Origin: an uncultured Alsobacter sp.
GTDB lineage: Bacteria; Pseudomonadota; Alphaproteobacteria; Rhizobiales; Beijerinckiaceae
DNA length: 64,000 nucleotides
Direction: 5' to 3'
Assembly: GCF_945952055.1 (NCBI RefSeq)
Contig: NZ_CAMFHB010000002.1
Coordinates: 186,001 to 250,000 of the forward strand
Of this stretch, positions 24,824 through 33,454 are shown one piece after another (within the stretch, counting starts at the first letter, position 1; each line of letters opens with the position of its first letter). The translations under genes and the position numbers were made by a program. The notes beneath the pieces are model-generated. The model did no database searches. It was given only the letters and a program-made list of their open reading frames with translations, and had not been told where the DNA came from.

Positions 24824-26239
24824 GTAAACGTCCTCGATCCGGATGATGTCGTCCTCACCCGTATAGCTACCGACCTGGACCTCGATGATCTCCAGCGCGA
24901 TGCGCCCGGGATTTGCCAGGCGGTGCACGGAGCCGAGCGGCAGGTAGGCCGCCTCGTTCTCCTGCATGAGCCAGCAGCGCTCGTCGACGGTGACCTCGGC
25001 GGTGCCGCGCACGACCACCCAGTGCTCGGCCCGGTGCATGTGCTTCTGCAGCGACAGGCGGGCGCCCGGCTTCACCATGATGCGCTTCACCTGGAAGCGC
25101 GGGCCGATCTCGATGCGCTCGTACCAGCCCCAGGGCCGGTGGACGCGCAGGTGGGCTTCCACCTCGGGCGCCTGGTTGGCCTTCAGCTGGGCGACGAGGT
25201 CCTTCACCTCGCCGGAGCGCTCACGGCTCGTGACGAGCACGGCGTCCTTGGTCGCCACGACGACGACGTTGTCGAGGCCGACCACGCCGGTGAGCATGTC
25301 CTCGCTGTGGACGAGGCTGTCGCGGGTGTTCACGAGCGAGGCATGGCCCGTGACCACGTTGCCGCTCGGATCGCGCTTGCAGACCTCCCACAGGGCGCCC
25401 CAGGTGCCGACGTCGGACCAGCCGCAGTCGACGGGCACGACGCCCGCCTTCGACGTCTTCTCCATGACGGCGTAGTCGATGGAGGTCTTGGGCGCCTTGC
25501 CGAAGGCCTTCTCGTCCAGGCGCACGAAATCCAGGTCACGCGAGGCCGTGTCGAGGGCGGAGCGTGCGGCGCCGAGGATCTCGGGGACGTAGCTCTCCAG
25601 TTCGCCGACCATGGTCTTGGCCAGGAACATGAAGTTGCCGCTGTTCCACAGGTAGCCCTCGGCCACGTAGCCCTTGGCCGTGGAGAGGTCGGGCTTCTCG
25701 ACGAAGCGGGCCACCTCGGTGCACTCGGTTCCCTCGATGGCGCGGCCCGGCCGGATGTAGCCATAGGCCGTGGACGGCGCCGTGGGCGTAATGCCCAGGG
25801 TCATGATGTAGCCCTTGGCCGCGCCGGCAGAAGCCCGCGTGCAGGCCGCGACGAACGACTCGGGATCGGCGACGACGTGGTCCGCCGCCAGGACGAAGGC
25901 GATGCCGCGCGGGTCGCGGCGCGCGACGGTCTCGGCCGCCACGGCGACCGCGGCCGCGGAATCGCGGCGGCACGGCTCCAGGATGATCTCGGCCTGCATG
26001 TCGAGCTGCTGCAGCTGCTCGGCCACGATGAACCGCACGTCGTTGCCCGCGATGATGACCGGCTTGCCGAACACGGCCGGGTCCGACACGCGCCGAAGGG
26101 TCGCCTGGAACGTGGATTCCTGGCCCAGGAGCTGGATGAACTGCTTGGGCATCGTTTCGCGCGACGCCGGCCACAACCTGGTGCCGGCACCGCCGCACAT
26201 GATGACGGGGATGATGTGCGATGCCGAATGCGCTGCCAT
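24809..26239 (-). CDS. manC: Mannose-1-phosphate guanylyltransferase/mannose-6-phosphate isomerase
   Basis: A 476-aa bifunctional type II PMI-GMP that makes GDP-mannose for exopolysaccharide or LPS. The nucleotidyltransferase half starts with CGGAGTRLWPASRETMPKQF (activator loop), followed by FVEKPD (about residue 175). The C-terminal cupin half (about 360-476) carries the metal-site PGARLSLQKHMHRAEHWVVVRG and supplies the isomerase activity. Length and order match AlgA/XanB/ManC. It is divergent from the glycosyltransferase gene and shares a 288-bp promoter region with it. Confidence 0.94.
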   Translation of the reverse strand: MAAHSASHIIPVIMCGGAGTRLWPASRETMPKQFIQLLGQESTFQATLRRVSDPAVFGKPVIIAGNDVRFIVAEQLQQLDMQAEIILEPCRRDSAAAVAVAAETVARRDPRGIAFVLAADHVVADPESFVAACTRASAGAAKGYIMTLGITPTAPSTAYGYIRPGRAIEGTECTEVARFVEKPDLSTAKGYVAEGYLWNSGNFMFLAKTMVGELESYVPEILGAARSALDTASRDLDFVRLDEKAFGKAPKTSIDYAVMEKTSKAGVVPVDCGWSDVGTWGALWEVCKRDPSGNVVTGHASLVNTRDSLVHSEDMLTGVVGLDNVVVVATKDAVLVTSRERSGEVKDLVAQLKANQAPEVEAHLRVHRPWGWYERIEIGPRFQVKRIMVKPGARLSLQKHMHRAEHWVVVRGTAEVTVDERCWLMQENEAAYLPLGSVHRLANPGRIALEIIEVQVGSYTGEDDIIRIEDVYGRSM

Positions 26240-26366
26240 GAACCGAATCTCCAGAAATGCCGCGCCCGAGCCCGGGCGCCGATGTCGAGGCTGATGTCCG
26301 CAGACTTAGCACGCCCGTCTCGACGGCGAACAGACGTCGGACCCCGCTGAGGGGTTATCCTTCGTG

Positions 26367-26385
26367 TCTATCACGTCTAGGTTGT
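26367..26385. promoter_or_regulatory. CTAG-centred motif in the manC/glycosyltransferase promoter region
   Basis: TCTATCACGTCTAGG (26367-26381) recurs with one change at 27781-27795 before the epimerase, and the overlapping CTAGGTTGT (26377-26385) recurs upstream of the SGNH gene at 55372-55380 on the minus strand. It lies 142 bp before the glycosyltransferase start. The rest of 26240-26527 shows an AT-richer patch after the motif but nothing else I can name. Confidence 0.5.
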
Positions 26386-26527
26386 AACATTATTTCATCG
26401 GCGCGCCGCTTTCGCAGTCACGTTTTCCTAACCACGACGGGCGAGGCTTCGTTCGACTTTTCAGGACACCCGCCGGACTTTCCCGCCCACCCGGCGGACC
26501 GCACCCTGGTGTCGCTTCAGGTCGTCC

Positions 26528-27748
26528 ATGGATATTCTCTTCGTTCACAACAACTTTCCCGGCCAGTACCTGCATCTGGCGACGCATCTGGCGAAGCGAC
26601 CGGGTTACCGGGTCTTCGCCATCGGCAACGACAAGTGTGCCGGTGTCCCGGGCGTGACGATCGCGCGGTACAAGATCCGCAAGCTGCCCCCCGAGGGGCT
26701 CCATCCCTTCGCCGCGCGCTTCGACAGCGAGTCGCGGCGGGCGGAAGGCGTGCTGCAGGCCGCGCTGGCCCTGCGCAAGGCGGGGGTCGAGCCCGCCGTC
26801 ATCGCCGTGCACCCGGGCTGGGGCGAGAATCTGCCGCTGAAGGACGTCTGGCCCGATGCCAGGCTGGTCGTGTTCTGCGAGTTCTTCTACCGGCCCGAAG
26901 GCGCCGACGTCGGCTTCGACCCGGAGTTCGCGCAGACCGACGTCGCGCGGATGGTGCGCCTGCGGGCCAAGAACGCGGCGCAGCTCCTCGCGCTCGTCGA
27001 CGCCCAGGCCGGCGTCGCGCCGACCCGGTGGCAGCGCAGCCTCTATCCCGACGCGTTCCTGGACAGGATCTCGGTCGTCCACGACGGCATCGACACGCGC
27101 TGGATCCGCCCGGACACGCCGGAGCGAATCGTCCTTCCGACCGGGCACGCGCTGAACCCTGGAGAGGAGATCGTCACCTTCGTCGGCCGGAACCTGGAGC
27201 CCTATCGCGGCTACCACGTGTTCATGCGCGCCCTGCCCGCGATCATGGCCGCCCGCCCGCAGGCCAGGATCGTCATCGTGGGCGGCGAAGGGGTCTCCTA
27301 CGGCGCGGCGGCGCCGGAGGGCACCACCTGGAAGCAGGTCTTCCTGGACGAGGTCAGGGGCCGGATCGACCCGACCCGGGTGATCTTCGCCGGCATGCTG
27401 GACCATCCGACCTTCGTGAAGCTGTTCCGCCTGTCCAGCGTCCACGTCTACCTGACCTATCCCTTCGTTCTGTCGTGGTCGATGCTGGAGGCCATGGCGA
27501 CGGGGTGCCTCGTGGTCGGGTCCGCCACGCCGCCCGTCGAGGAGATCATCCGCGACGGCCAGAACGGCCTGCTCGTGCCCTTCTTCGACACGGCGGCGCT
27601 GGCCGAGCGGGTGATCGAGGCCTGCGCCAGGCCCGGCGCGTTCCGCCCGTTGCGGGAAGCGGCACGCCGGCTCGTCGTCGAGCAGTACGATCTGGCCACC
27701 GTCTGCCTGCCGGCGCAGCTCGCGCTGATGGGTCTCGGCGACGCGTGA
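26528..27748 (+). CDS. GT4-family glycosyltransferase
   Basis: A 406-aa GT-B-fold transferase. It begins MDILFVHNNFPGQYLHLA, a common start for this exopolysaccharide-linked group, with the acceptor half to about residue 200. The donor half carries FVGRNLEPYRGYHVFMRALP, VIVGG, and the nucleotide-sugar site SWSMLEAMATGCLVVGSATPPVEEII (the E-x7-E pattern). Cytoplasmic, expected to add one sugar to a lipid-linked glycan. The ribosome site is weak. It leads a short run with the UDP-glucuronate epimerase and an SGNH-like protein. Confidence 0.9.
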   Translation: MDILFVHNNFPGQYLHLATHLAKRPGYRVFAIGNDKCAGVPGVTIARYKIRKLPPEGLHPFAARFDSESRRAEGVLQAALALRKAGVEPAVIAVHPGWGENLPLKDVWPDARLVVFCEFFYRPEGADVGFDPEFAQTDVARMVRLRAKNAAQLLALVDAQAGVAPTRWQRSLYPDAFLDRISVVHDGIDTRWIRPDTPERIVLPTGHALNPGEEIVTFVGRNLEPYRGYHVFMRALPAIMAARPQARIVIVGGEGVSYGAAAPEGTTWKQVFLDEVRGRIDPTRVIFAGMLDHPTFVKLFRLSSVHVYLTYPFVLSWSMLEAMATGCLVVGSATPPVEEIIRDGQNGLLVPFFDTAALAERVIEACARPGAFRPLREAARRLVVEQYDLATVCLPAQLALMGLGDA

Positions 27749-27780
27749 CGAGAGCCGGCTTGTCGGGCCAGCCATGAGGC

Positions 27781-27795
27781 TCTATCACGCCTAGG
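27781..27795 (+). promoter_or_regulatory. Second copy of the CTAG-centred motif
   Basis: TCTATCACGCCTAGG differs at one position from the copy at 26367-26381 and ends 29 bp before the epimerase start. It suggests a shared regulator or promoter element for the polysaccharide genes. Confidence 0.5.
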
Positions 27796-27824
27796 ACCGA
27801 CCCGTTGCCAACAGGTGCTCCCCC

Positions 27825-28853
27825 GTGACGAATTCTCCGACTGAGACCCCGGTCCTCGTGACGGGCGCGGCCGGATTCATCGGGTTCCACGTCGCCCGCC
27901 GGCTGCTCCAGTCCGGCCGCCGGGTCGTCGGTTTCGACAACGTCAACGCCTACTACGATCCGTCCCTGAAGCGGGCCCGGCTCGGCATGCTCGCCGCCCT
28001 GCCCGGCTTCACCTTCATCGAGGCGGGGCTGCAGGATCGCGAGGCCGTCGACGCGGCCTTCGCGGCGCACCGCTTCGGCCACGTGGTGAACCTCGCGGCG
28101 CAGGCCGGCGTGCGGTACTCCAAGGTCAACCCCTATGCCTATGGCGACGCTAACCTCACCGGCTTCCTGAACATCCTGGAAGCCAGCCGGCGCCACGCGG
28201 TCGAGCATCTGGTCTTCGCCTCCTCGTCCTCCGTCTACGGGGCCAACACGGCGATGCCGTTCTCCGCCCACCAGGGCGCCGACCACCCCCTGTCGCTGTA
28301 TGCCGCCACGAAGAAGGCCAACGAGGTGATGGCGCACAGCTACGCGCACACCTATGGCCTGGCGTGCACGGGCCTCAGGTTCTTCACGGTCTATGGACCG
28401 TGGGGACGCCCCGACATGGCCATGTGGATCTTCACCCGCGCGATTCTCGCGGGCGAGCCGGTGACGCTGTTCAACCAGGGGCGGATGCGGCGGGACTTCA
28501 CCTACGTGGACGACATCGTCGAGAGCATCGTCCGCCTGATCCCGCTGCCGGCCCGGCCGAATCCCGACTGGTCCGGAGCGTCGCCCGACCCGGCCACGAG
28601 CCTCGACCCGTTCCGGCTCTACAACATCGGCAACAACAACCCGGTCGAACTGGAGCGCCTGATCGTGGCGCTCGAAAAGGTCCTCGACCGCGCGGCCATC
28701 CGCGACTACGCGCCGCTGCAGATCGGTGACGTGCCGGAGACCTATGCCGACGTGGCGGACCTCTCGGCCGCGGTGGGCTTCTCCCCGTCCACCAGCATCG
28801 AGGACGGCGTGGCTCGCTTCGCGGCCTGGTACCGGGACTACCATGGCCTCTGA
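27825..28853 (+). CDS. UDP-glucuronate 4-epimerase-like NAD-dependent epimerase
   Basis: A 342-aa extended SDR enzyme. The Rossmann motif GAAGFIG (about residue 14-20), FDNVNAYYDPSLKRARL typical of UDP-glucuronate 4-epimerases, VNLAAQAGVRYS, and the catalytic SSSSVYG with YAATKKANE (Tyr and Lys about 163/167) are all visible. It interconverts UDP-glucuronate and UDP-galacturonate for polysaccharide synthesis, like LpsL. GTG start. The last 11 bp overlap the next gene. Confidence 0.9.
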   Translation: MTNSPTETPVLVTGAAGFIGFHVARRLLQSGRRVVGFDNVNAYYDPSLKRARLGMLAALPGFTFIEAGLQDREAVDAAFAAHRFGHVVNLAAQAGVRYSKVNPYAYGDANLTGFLNILEASRRHAVEHLVFASSSSVYGANTAMPFSAHQGADHPLSLYAATKKANEVMAHSYAHTYGLACTGLRFFTVYGPWGRPDMAMWIFTRAILAGEPVTLFNQGRMRRDFTYVDDIVESIVRLIPLPARPNPDWSGASPDPATSLDPFRLYNIGNNNPVELERLIVALEKVLDRAAIRDYAPLQIGDVPETYADVADLSAAVGFSPSTSIEDGVARFAAWYRDYHGL

Positions 28854-29931
28854 CGCGGCCCCTTCCGGCACCTGGACCCGTTTCCTGGTGACCGCGGGCG
28901 TTTCCGCCGCGCTTCTCTCCGTCGCCGTCGTCCTCTTCGCCTTCGTGTTCGACCCGTTCGGCGTCGGGCCCTTCGCCCGGCGCGCGAACCCGGTCCTCAT
29001 GGATCTCAACCAGCGGTTCATGTACCCGCAGATCGTCCGGTCGGGCCGGTTCGACGCGGCGATTGCCGGGACGTCGACGATCCGGCTCGTCGACCCGCAG
29101 GCCCTGGACGCCGCCTATGGGGCCCGTTTCGCCAATCTCGCGATGAACTCGGCCACCGCCTGGGAGCAGACCCAGATCGTCGACCTGTTCCTGCGGCAGG
29201 TGCCGGCGCCCAGGGCGCTCATCTGGAGCCTCGATCCGCTGTGGTGTGCCCCGGACGCCGCCGACCCGCGCCAGCGGCTGACCTTCCGGGCGTTCCCTGC
29301 GACCTTCTACGACGACAATCCCTGGAACGACTGGCCGGAACTGTTCAACCTCAAGTCCCTGGAACTGGCCTGGCGCATGTTGCTCTACCGCGCCGGCGCC
29401 ATGCCCGAGCGCTACCGCAACGACGGCTACGAGGTCTTCACGCCGCCCGAGTCGACCTATGACCTCGCGCGTGCCCGGCAGCACCTGTGGGGCGGGCCAC
29501 CCCGCGTGATTACCCCGCGCGAACCGCCCTACGTGCCTGCCGCCGGCGAGCGCGAGGGCTGGGTCATGCCCGCGCTGGCCTGGCTCGACCAGAGGCTTTC
29601 CGGGCTGCCGGCCGCGACTCGCGTGGTGCTGGTCTTTCCGCCGACCCATGTCTCCGCGCACCCGCAGCCCGGCTCCGAGGCGGCCGCCAAGGCCGCGGAG
29701 TGCAAGGGCCGGGTGGCGCGAATCGCGACTCGGCGCGGAGCGACCGTCCTGGATTTCCAGCAGGCGAGCCCGGTGACGCTCGACGACAGCCGCTACTGGG
29801 ATCCCCTGCACTACCGCCTCGACGTGGCGCGGCGGATCGAGAGTGCCCTGAACGCGGTGGCCACGGGCCAGGCCGCCCTCGCCGCCCAGCCCCAGCCGTT
29901 CTGGACCGTCCTGGTCCCGCCCACGCGGTGA
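28843..29931 (+). CDS. Membrane-anchored SGNH-hydrolase-like protein, possible polysaccharide modification
   Basis: A 362-aa protein with one N-terminal membrane helix (about residues 14-36), followed by DPFG and a periplasmic domain. AIAGTSTIRL places a candidate nucleophile Ser78 in a GxSx block, and WDPLHYR near the end supplies Asp320 and His323, the layout of SGNH/GDSL enzymes such as AlgJ/AlgX-type acetyltransferases. It overlaps the epimerase by 11 bp, so it belongs to the polysaccharide transcript. A clear relative lies at 54326-55330. O-acetylation or deacetylation of the glycan is a reasonable guess, not shown. Confidence 0.75.
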   Translation: MASDAAPSGTWTRFLVTAGVSAALLSVAVVLFAFVFDPFGVGPFARRANPVLMDLNQRFMYPQIVRSGRFDAAIAGTSTIRLVDPQALDAAYGARFANLAMNSATAWEQTQIVDLFLRQVPAPRALIWSLDPLWCAPDAADPRQRLTFRAFPATFYDDNPWNDWPELFNLKSLELAWRMLLYRAGAMPERYRNDGYEVFTPPESTYDLARARQHLWGGPPRVITPREPPYVPAAGEREGWVMPALAWLDQRLSGLPAATRVVLVFPPTHVSAHPQPGSEAAAKAAECKGRVARIATRRGATVLDFQQASPVTLDDSRYWDPLHYRLDVARRIESALNAVATGQAALAAQPQPFWTVLVPPTR

Positions 29932-30332
29932 GGCCGCGCGGCCGCGGCCCCGCCGAGGCGTTTCCCCGCCGGATCGCGGCACGAACGCCCGCAACCGCGG
30001 CGTGCGGCACGCAAACGAGGCCATCGTCTTAACGGCTGGTTAACACCCCGCTTCTGCCTCGATCCGAACTATTGCGTTTGTGCAACATCCGCTCGGAAAC
30101 AAGGCAAAGTTGTGCATCTAGGTACACTTCCAAGTTGAACGGCGCGTCGGCACGCGTAGGTTGCACTCGTGGCAGGGGAATCCCTGTCGCGCCTTCGGTT
30201 CCCCGGTGCCCGCACCGGAGGACCGGCGGACAGGGGTTAGGGACTCTTCGCTGAGAGGGCCTTCGGGGGCCGATCGGAGAAGACACAGCCCACTCCCGAC
30301 GGGTCTCGAAAACGTCTCTTGGAGGTTACCAA
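29932..30332. other. 401-bp leader region of the porin gene
   Basis: No gene found. It includes an AT-richer segment (30030-30150) suited to the porin promoter and an imperfect palindrome centred on CTAG, GTG-N10-CAC (30112-30127, 12 of 16 positions paired). The long distance to the ATG suggests a substantial 5' untranslated region. An SD (TTGGAGG) lies about 8 nt before the start. Confidence 0.5.
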
Positions 30333-31685
30333 ATGAAGCTCATGAAGAGCCTTCTCCTCGGATCGGCCGCTGGTTTCGCCGCGGTCGCCGGGGCACAGGC
30401 CGCCGACCTTCCCGCACGGAAGGCCGCTCCGGTCGAGTTCGTGCGTGTTTGCTCGCAGTTCGGCGCTGGCTTCTTCTACGTCCCCGGTTCGGACACCTGC
30501 CTGAAGGTCAGCGGTCGCGTCCGTGCCGACTACATCTGGAACGAGCCGCTCACCCGCGCCAGCAACACCACGACGTTCCGCGCTCGTGGCTACCTCGCGC
30601 TCGACTCGTTCACCCCGACCGATTGGGGTCCCCTGCGTGCCACGACCCGCGTCTACGTGACGCGTGACTCGGGCCGCGGCTTCAACGGCAACGGCGTGAA
30701 CCTCGCCAACGTCGGCAACGGCGCCGGCTCGACCAACGCTGACGTCGCGCTCGACTGGGCCTACATCCAGTTCGCCGGCATCACCGCCGGTCGCGTTGCG
30801 GTCTCGTTCTTCGAGTTCGCTCCGTTCGGCGGCGTGACGTACCTGGGCGGCGGCGCCAACGGCCGCGGTTCGGACTACGGCGCGATCGACGCCCTCGCCT
30901 ACACCGCCACCTTCGGCGGCGGCTTCTCGGCCACGATCGCCATCGAAGACGGCACCGAGCGTCGCGCTGCGGCCCTCGTCAACGGCGGCGCCACGTTCCT
31001 GACCACCGGCGTCACCGCCGGCAACCTGAACTACGCCGGCCACGTGATGCCCGACATCGTCGGTCGTCTCGACTACACCGGTCCGTGGGGTTCGGCCGCT
31101 CTGACCGGCGCCGTGCACCAGATCCGCACCACCGGCATCTTCCCGGCGGCCGGCAATGCGATCGGCGAGACCGACTACGGCTTCGCCATCCAGGGCGGCG
31201 TGAAGGTCAACCTGCCGATGCTGGCTCCGGGCGACGCCCTGTTCCTGCAGGCGGCCTACGCTGACGGCGCCAACTCCTACACGGGTTGGGGCGCGCTCGG
31301 CATCGGCTCGCAGAACCTCGTCGGCCAGGCGGTCATCACGCCGGATACGGTCTACGACGTGCTCGGCAACTCGCACACGACGAAGACCTGGTCGATCGTC
31401 GGTGGCCTGCTCCACTACTGGACCCCGACCCTGCGTCAGGGCGTTGCGGTGGCTTACGGCAAGCACGACGCCTACGGTTCGTTCTATGACGCCGCGGCCC
31501 TCACGGTTGCGACGAACATGATCTGGACCCCGGTGAAGGGCTTCGACATCGGCGCCGAAGTCGGCTACCAGCGCCTGACGGACGTTCCGAACATCGTCTA
31601 CTCGCCGGTCAACGCGCCGACGTCGCTGTTCGGTCTCCAGAAGGACGGCTGGTTCGGTCGTCTGCGCTTCCAGCGCGACTTCTGA
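30333..31685 (+). CDS. Porin_2 family outer-membrane porin (Omp2-like)
   Basis: A 450-aa trimeric-type general porin. Signal peptide to about residue 23 (ending AQAADLP), then the family hallmark with paired cysteines (FVRVCSQFGAGFFYVPGSDTCLKVSGRVRADY), amphipathic beta strands throughout and a terminal Phe (RFQRDF) needed for outer-membrane insertion. Codon choice differs from neighbours, favouring the narrow set of highly expressed genes (many GTC, CTC, ACC). This family is restricted mainly to Hyphomicrobiales. A strong leader and terminator make it a single-gene transcript. Confidence 0.96.
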   Translation: MKLMKSLLLGSAAGFAAVAGAQAADLPARKAAPVEFVRVCSQFGAGFFYVPGSDTCLKVSGRVRADYIWNEPLTRASNTTTFRARGYLALDSFTPTDWGPLRATTRVYVTRDSGRGFNGNGVNLANVGNGAGSTNADVALDWAYIQFAGITAGRVAVSFFEFAPFGGVTYLGGGANGRGSDYGAIDALAYTATFGGGFSATIAIEDGTERRAAALVNGGATFLTTGVTAGNLNYAGHVMPDIVGRLDYTGPWGSAALTGAVHQIRTTGIFPAAGNAIGETDYGFAIQGGVKVNLPMLAPGDALFLQAAYADGANSYTGWGALGIGSQNLVGQAVITPDTVYDVLGNSHTTKTWSIVGGLLHYWTPTLRQGVAVAYGKHDAYGSFYDAAALTVATNMIWTPVKGFDIGAEVGYQRLTDVPNIVYSPVNAPTSLFGLQKDGWFGRLRFQRDF

Positions 31686-31710
31686 TCCAGACCTTCGGGT
31701 ACGGAACAAG

Positions 31711-31743
31711 AAACCCCGGTGCGCGAGCACCGGGGTTTTTTCT
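31711..31743. terminator. Intrinsic, probably bidirectional terminator
   Basis: A perfect 12-bp stem (31711-31722 with 31727-31738, loop GCGA) is followed by a T-rich run on the plus strand and preceded by AAGAAA, giving TTTCTT on the minus strand. It ends the porin transcript and also the convergent yehW gene. Confidence 0.92.
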
Positions 31744-31766
31744 TGGGCGGCGTTCATGCGCGGCCT

Positions 31767-32498
31767 TCAAGGGCGGGCGGCGCGTCTCTCCAGCACCGCG
31801 AGCGCATCGGCCATAAGCACGGCGGCGAGCGCCACGATGCCCCCGCCCTGCGCGACGAAGGCCGCATTGTCGGAGAGCAGCCCCGCGATGATGACCTCGC
31901 CCAGGCCCGGGGCCGCGACGGTGGATCCTATTGTCGCCGTCCCCATCGCCACGATGGCCGAGACGCGGATGCCGGACAGGATCTGCGGCAGCGCCAGCGG
32001 CAGTTCCGCCGACACCAGCACCTGGCCCGGCGTGAGCCCCATCCCCTGCGCGCTGTCGCGCACATCCTCCGGGACGAGCCTCAGGCCGGCCAGTGCCCCC
32101 TCGAAGACGGGGAGCAGGCCGTAGGCGAACAAGGCGATGCAGGTGGGCCAGACGCCGAACCCCACCAGCGGCACGGTGATCGCGAGGACAGCCACCGGCG
32201 GCACCGTCTGGCCGAGATTGACCAGCAGGCGGGCCAGCGGCTGGTACGCCGCGCCGGACGGGCGCGTCACCACGATGGCGAGCGGCACCGCGACGAGCAC
32301 CGCGGCGACGGTGGCGCCGGCCACCATGGCGGCATGGGCCGCGAAAAGGGCGGCCAGCGAGGCCCGGTCGTAGAGCACGGGGGCACCGGCGGGCGCCAGC
32401 GGCGCGATGAATGGGAGCAGGACCTGCGGCGCCACCAGAACGGCGATCAGCGCGGCCCACCCCACCAGCCTGAGGATCGCCGGCCCCATCCGGCTCAC
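31767..32498 (-). CDS. yehW: Osmoprotectant-type ABC permease, YehW-like
   Basis: A 243-aa inner-membrane permease of the ProW/OpuCB family with about six helices and the conserved LVNLGQTVPPVAVLAITVPLVGFG...LPVFEGALAGLRLVPEDVRDSAQGMGLT segment. It starts with GTG, which overlaps the ATPase stop (GTGA). It is the last gene of an operon whose order binding protein, long permease, ATPase, short permease equals E. coli yehZYXW, with nearly the same protein sizes. That system imports glycine betaine-like solutes with low affinity. Confidence 0.88.
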   Translation of the reverse strand: MSRMGPAILRLVGWAALIAVLVAPQVLLPFIAPLAPAGAPVLYDRASLAALFAAHAAMVAGATVAAVLVAVPLAIVVTRPSGAAYQPLARLLVNLGQTVPPVAVLAITVPLVGFGVWPTCIALFAYGLLPVFEGALAGLRLVPEDVRDSAQGMGLTPGQVLVSAELPLALPQILSGIRVSAIVAMGTATIGSTVAAPGLGEVIIAGLLSDNAAFVAQGGGIVALAAVLMADALAVLERRAARP

Positions 32499-33454
32499 TC
32501 CTGCCGGGCCCGGGCCAGGATGGCGCGAAGCGTCACCTCGCGGGGTGGACCACCGGGCGGGCCATCGACCGCGAGGCTGTCCGCGCCCGCCCAGAGCAGG
32601 ACCGACAACGCCTCTTCCAGGGAGGCCTCGGCATCGATGCGCGGCCGGCCGGCAAGGCCGACGGCCGCGGGATCGGCCGGCTCGGCGGCGTCGCCCACGC
32701 TGACGAGGGCGAGGAGCCGCAGGGCGCGCCTGGCCCCTTCCATCAGGGCCGCGACGGCCGGGTGCGCGGGCCGGCGCAGCAGCTCCTCGGGCGGCCCCTC
32801 CTGAAGCAGGCGCCCCTCCTCCATCACCGCGATCCGGTCGCCCAGGCGCAGGGCCTCGTCGAGATCGTGGGTGACGATCACCACGGTGGTGCCCAGCCGG
32901 GCCCGCAGGGCGAGAAGATCCTGCTGGGCCTTGCGGCGGATCAGGGGGTCGAGCGCGCCGAACGGCTCGTCCATGAGGAGCACCGGCGGATCGGCCGCGA
33001 GCGCCCGGGCGATTCCCACCCTTTGCTGCTCGCCGCCAGACAGCGCGGAGGGATAGCGCTCGCCGAAGCTTCGCGGCAGCCCCAGAAGGTCGAGGAGTTC
33101 GCCGACCCGATCGGCGACGCGCTGCCGCGGCCAGCCGAGAAGGCGCGGCACGGTCGCGACGTTGTCGAAGACGGTGCGGTGCGGGAACAGCCCGATGCCC
33201 TGGATGACGTAGCCGATGCGGCGGCGCAGCATCGGGCCGGGCTCCTCGGCGACGTCGCGCCCGCCCACGAGGACGCGGCCGGCGCTGGGCTCGACGAGGC
33301 GGTTGATCATGCGCAGCAAGGTCGACTTGCCCGAGCCGGACTTGCCGACGACGGCCGTGATCGCGCCGCGCGGCACGGCGAACGACACGCCGTCCACCAC
33401 GGTCCGGTCGCCGTAGCGGCGCGACACCGCGTCGACGACGATCATGGGGTCCAT
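32495..33454 (-). CDS. yehX: Osmoprotectant-type ABC ATPase, YehX-like
   Basis: A 319-aa ATPase: Walker A VGKSGSGKST, signature LSGGEQQRVGIARA, Walker B VLLMDEPFGALD and VTHDLDEAL. About 75 residues follow the core, a CBS-like tail region that in related transporters senses ionic strength. ATG 33454 has GGAGGG 6 nt upstream and overlaps the permease gene by 13 bp; ATG 33445 (ATGA overlap) is the alternative. It serves the two permeases on either side. Confidence 0.9.
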   Translation of the reverse strand: MDPMIVVDAVSRRYGDRTVVDGVSFAVPRGAITAVVGKSGSGKSTLLRMINRLVEPSAGRVLVGGRDVAEEPGPMLRRRIGYVIQGIGLFPHRTVFDNVATVPRLLGWPRQRVADRVGELLDLLGLPRSFGERYPSALSGGEQQRVGIARALAADPPVLLMDEPFGALDPLIRRKAQQDLLALRARLGTTVVIVTHDLDEALRLGDRIAVMEEGRLLQEGPPEELLRRPAHPAVAALMEGARRALRLLALVSVGDAAEPADPAAVGLAGRPRIDAEASLEEALSVLLWAGADSLAVDGPPGGPPREVTLRAILARARQE

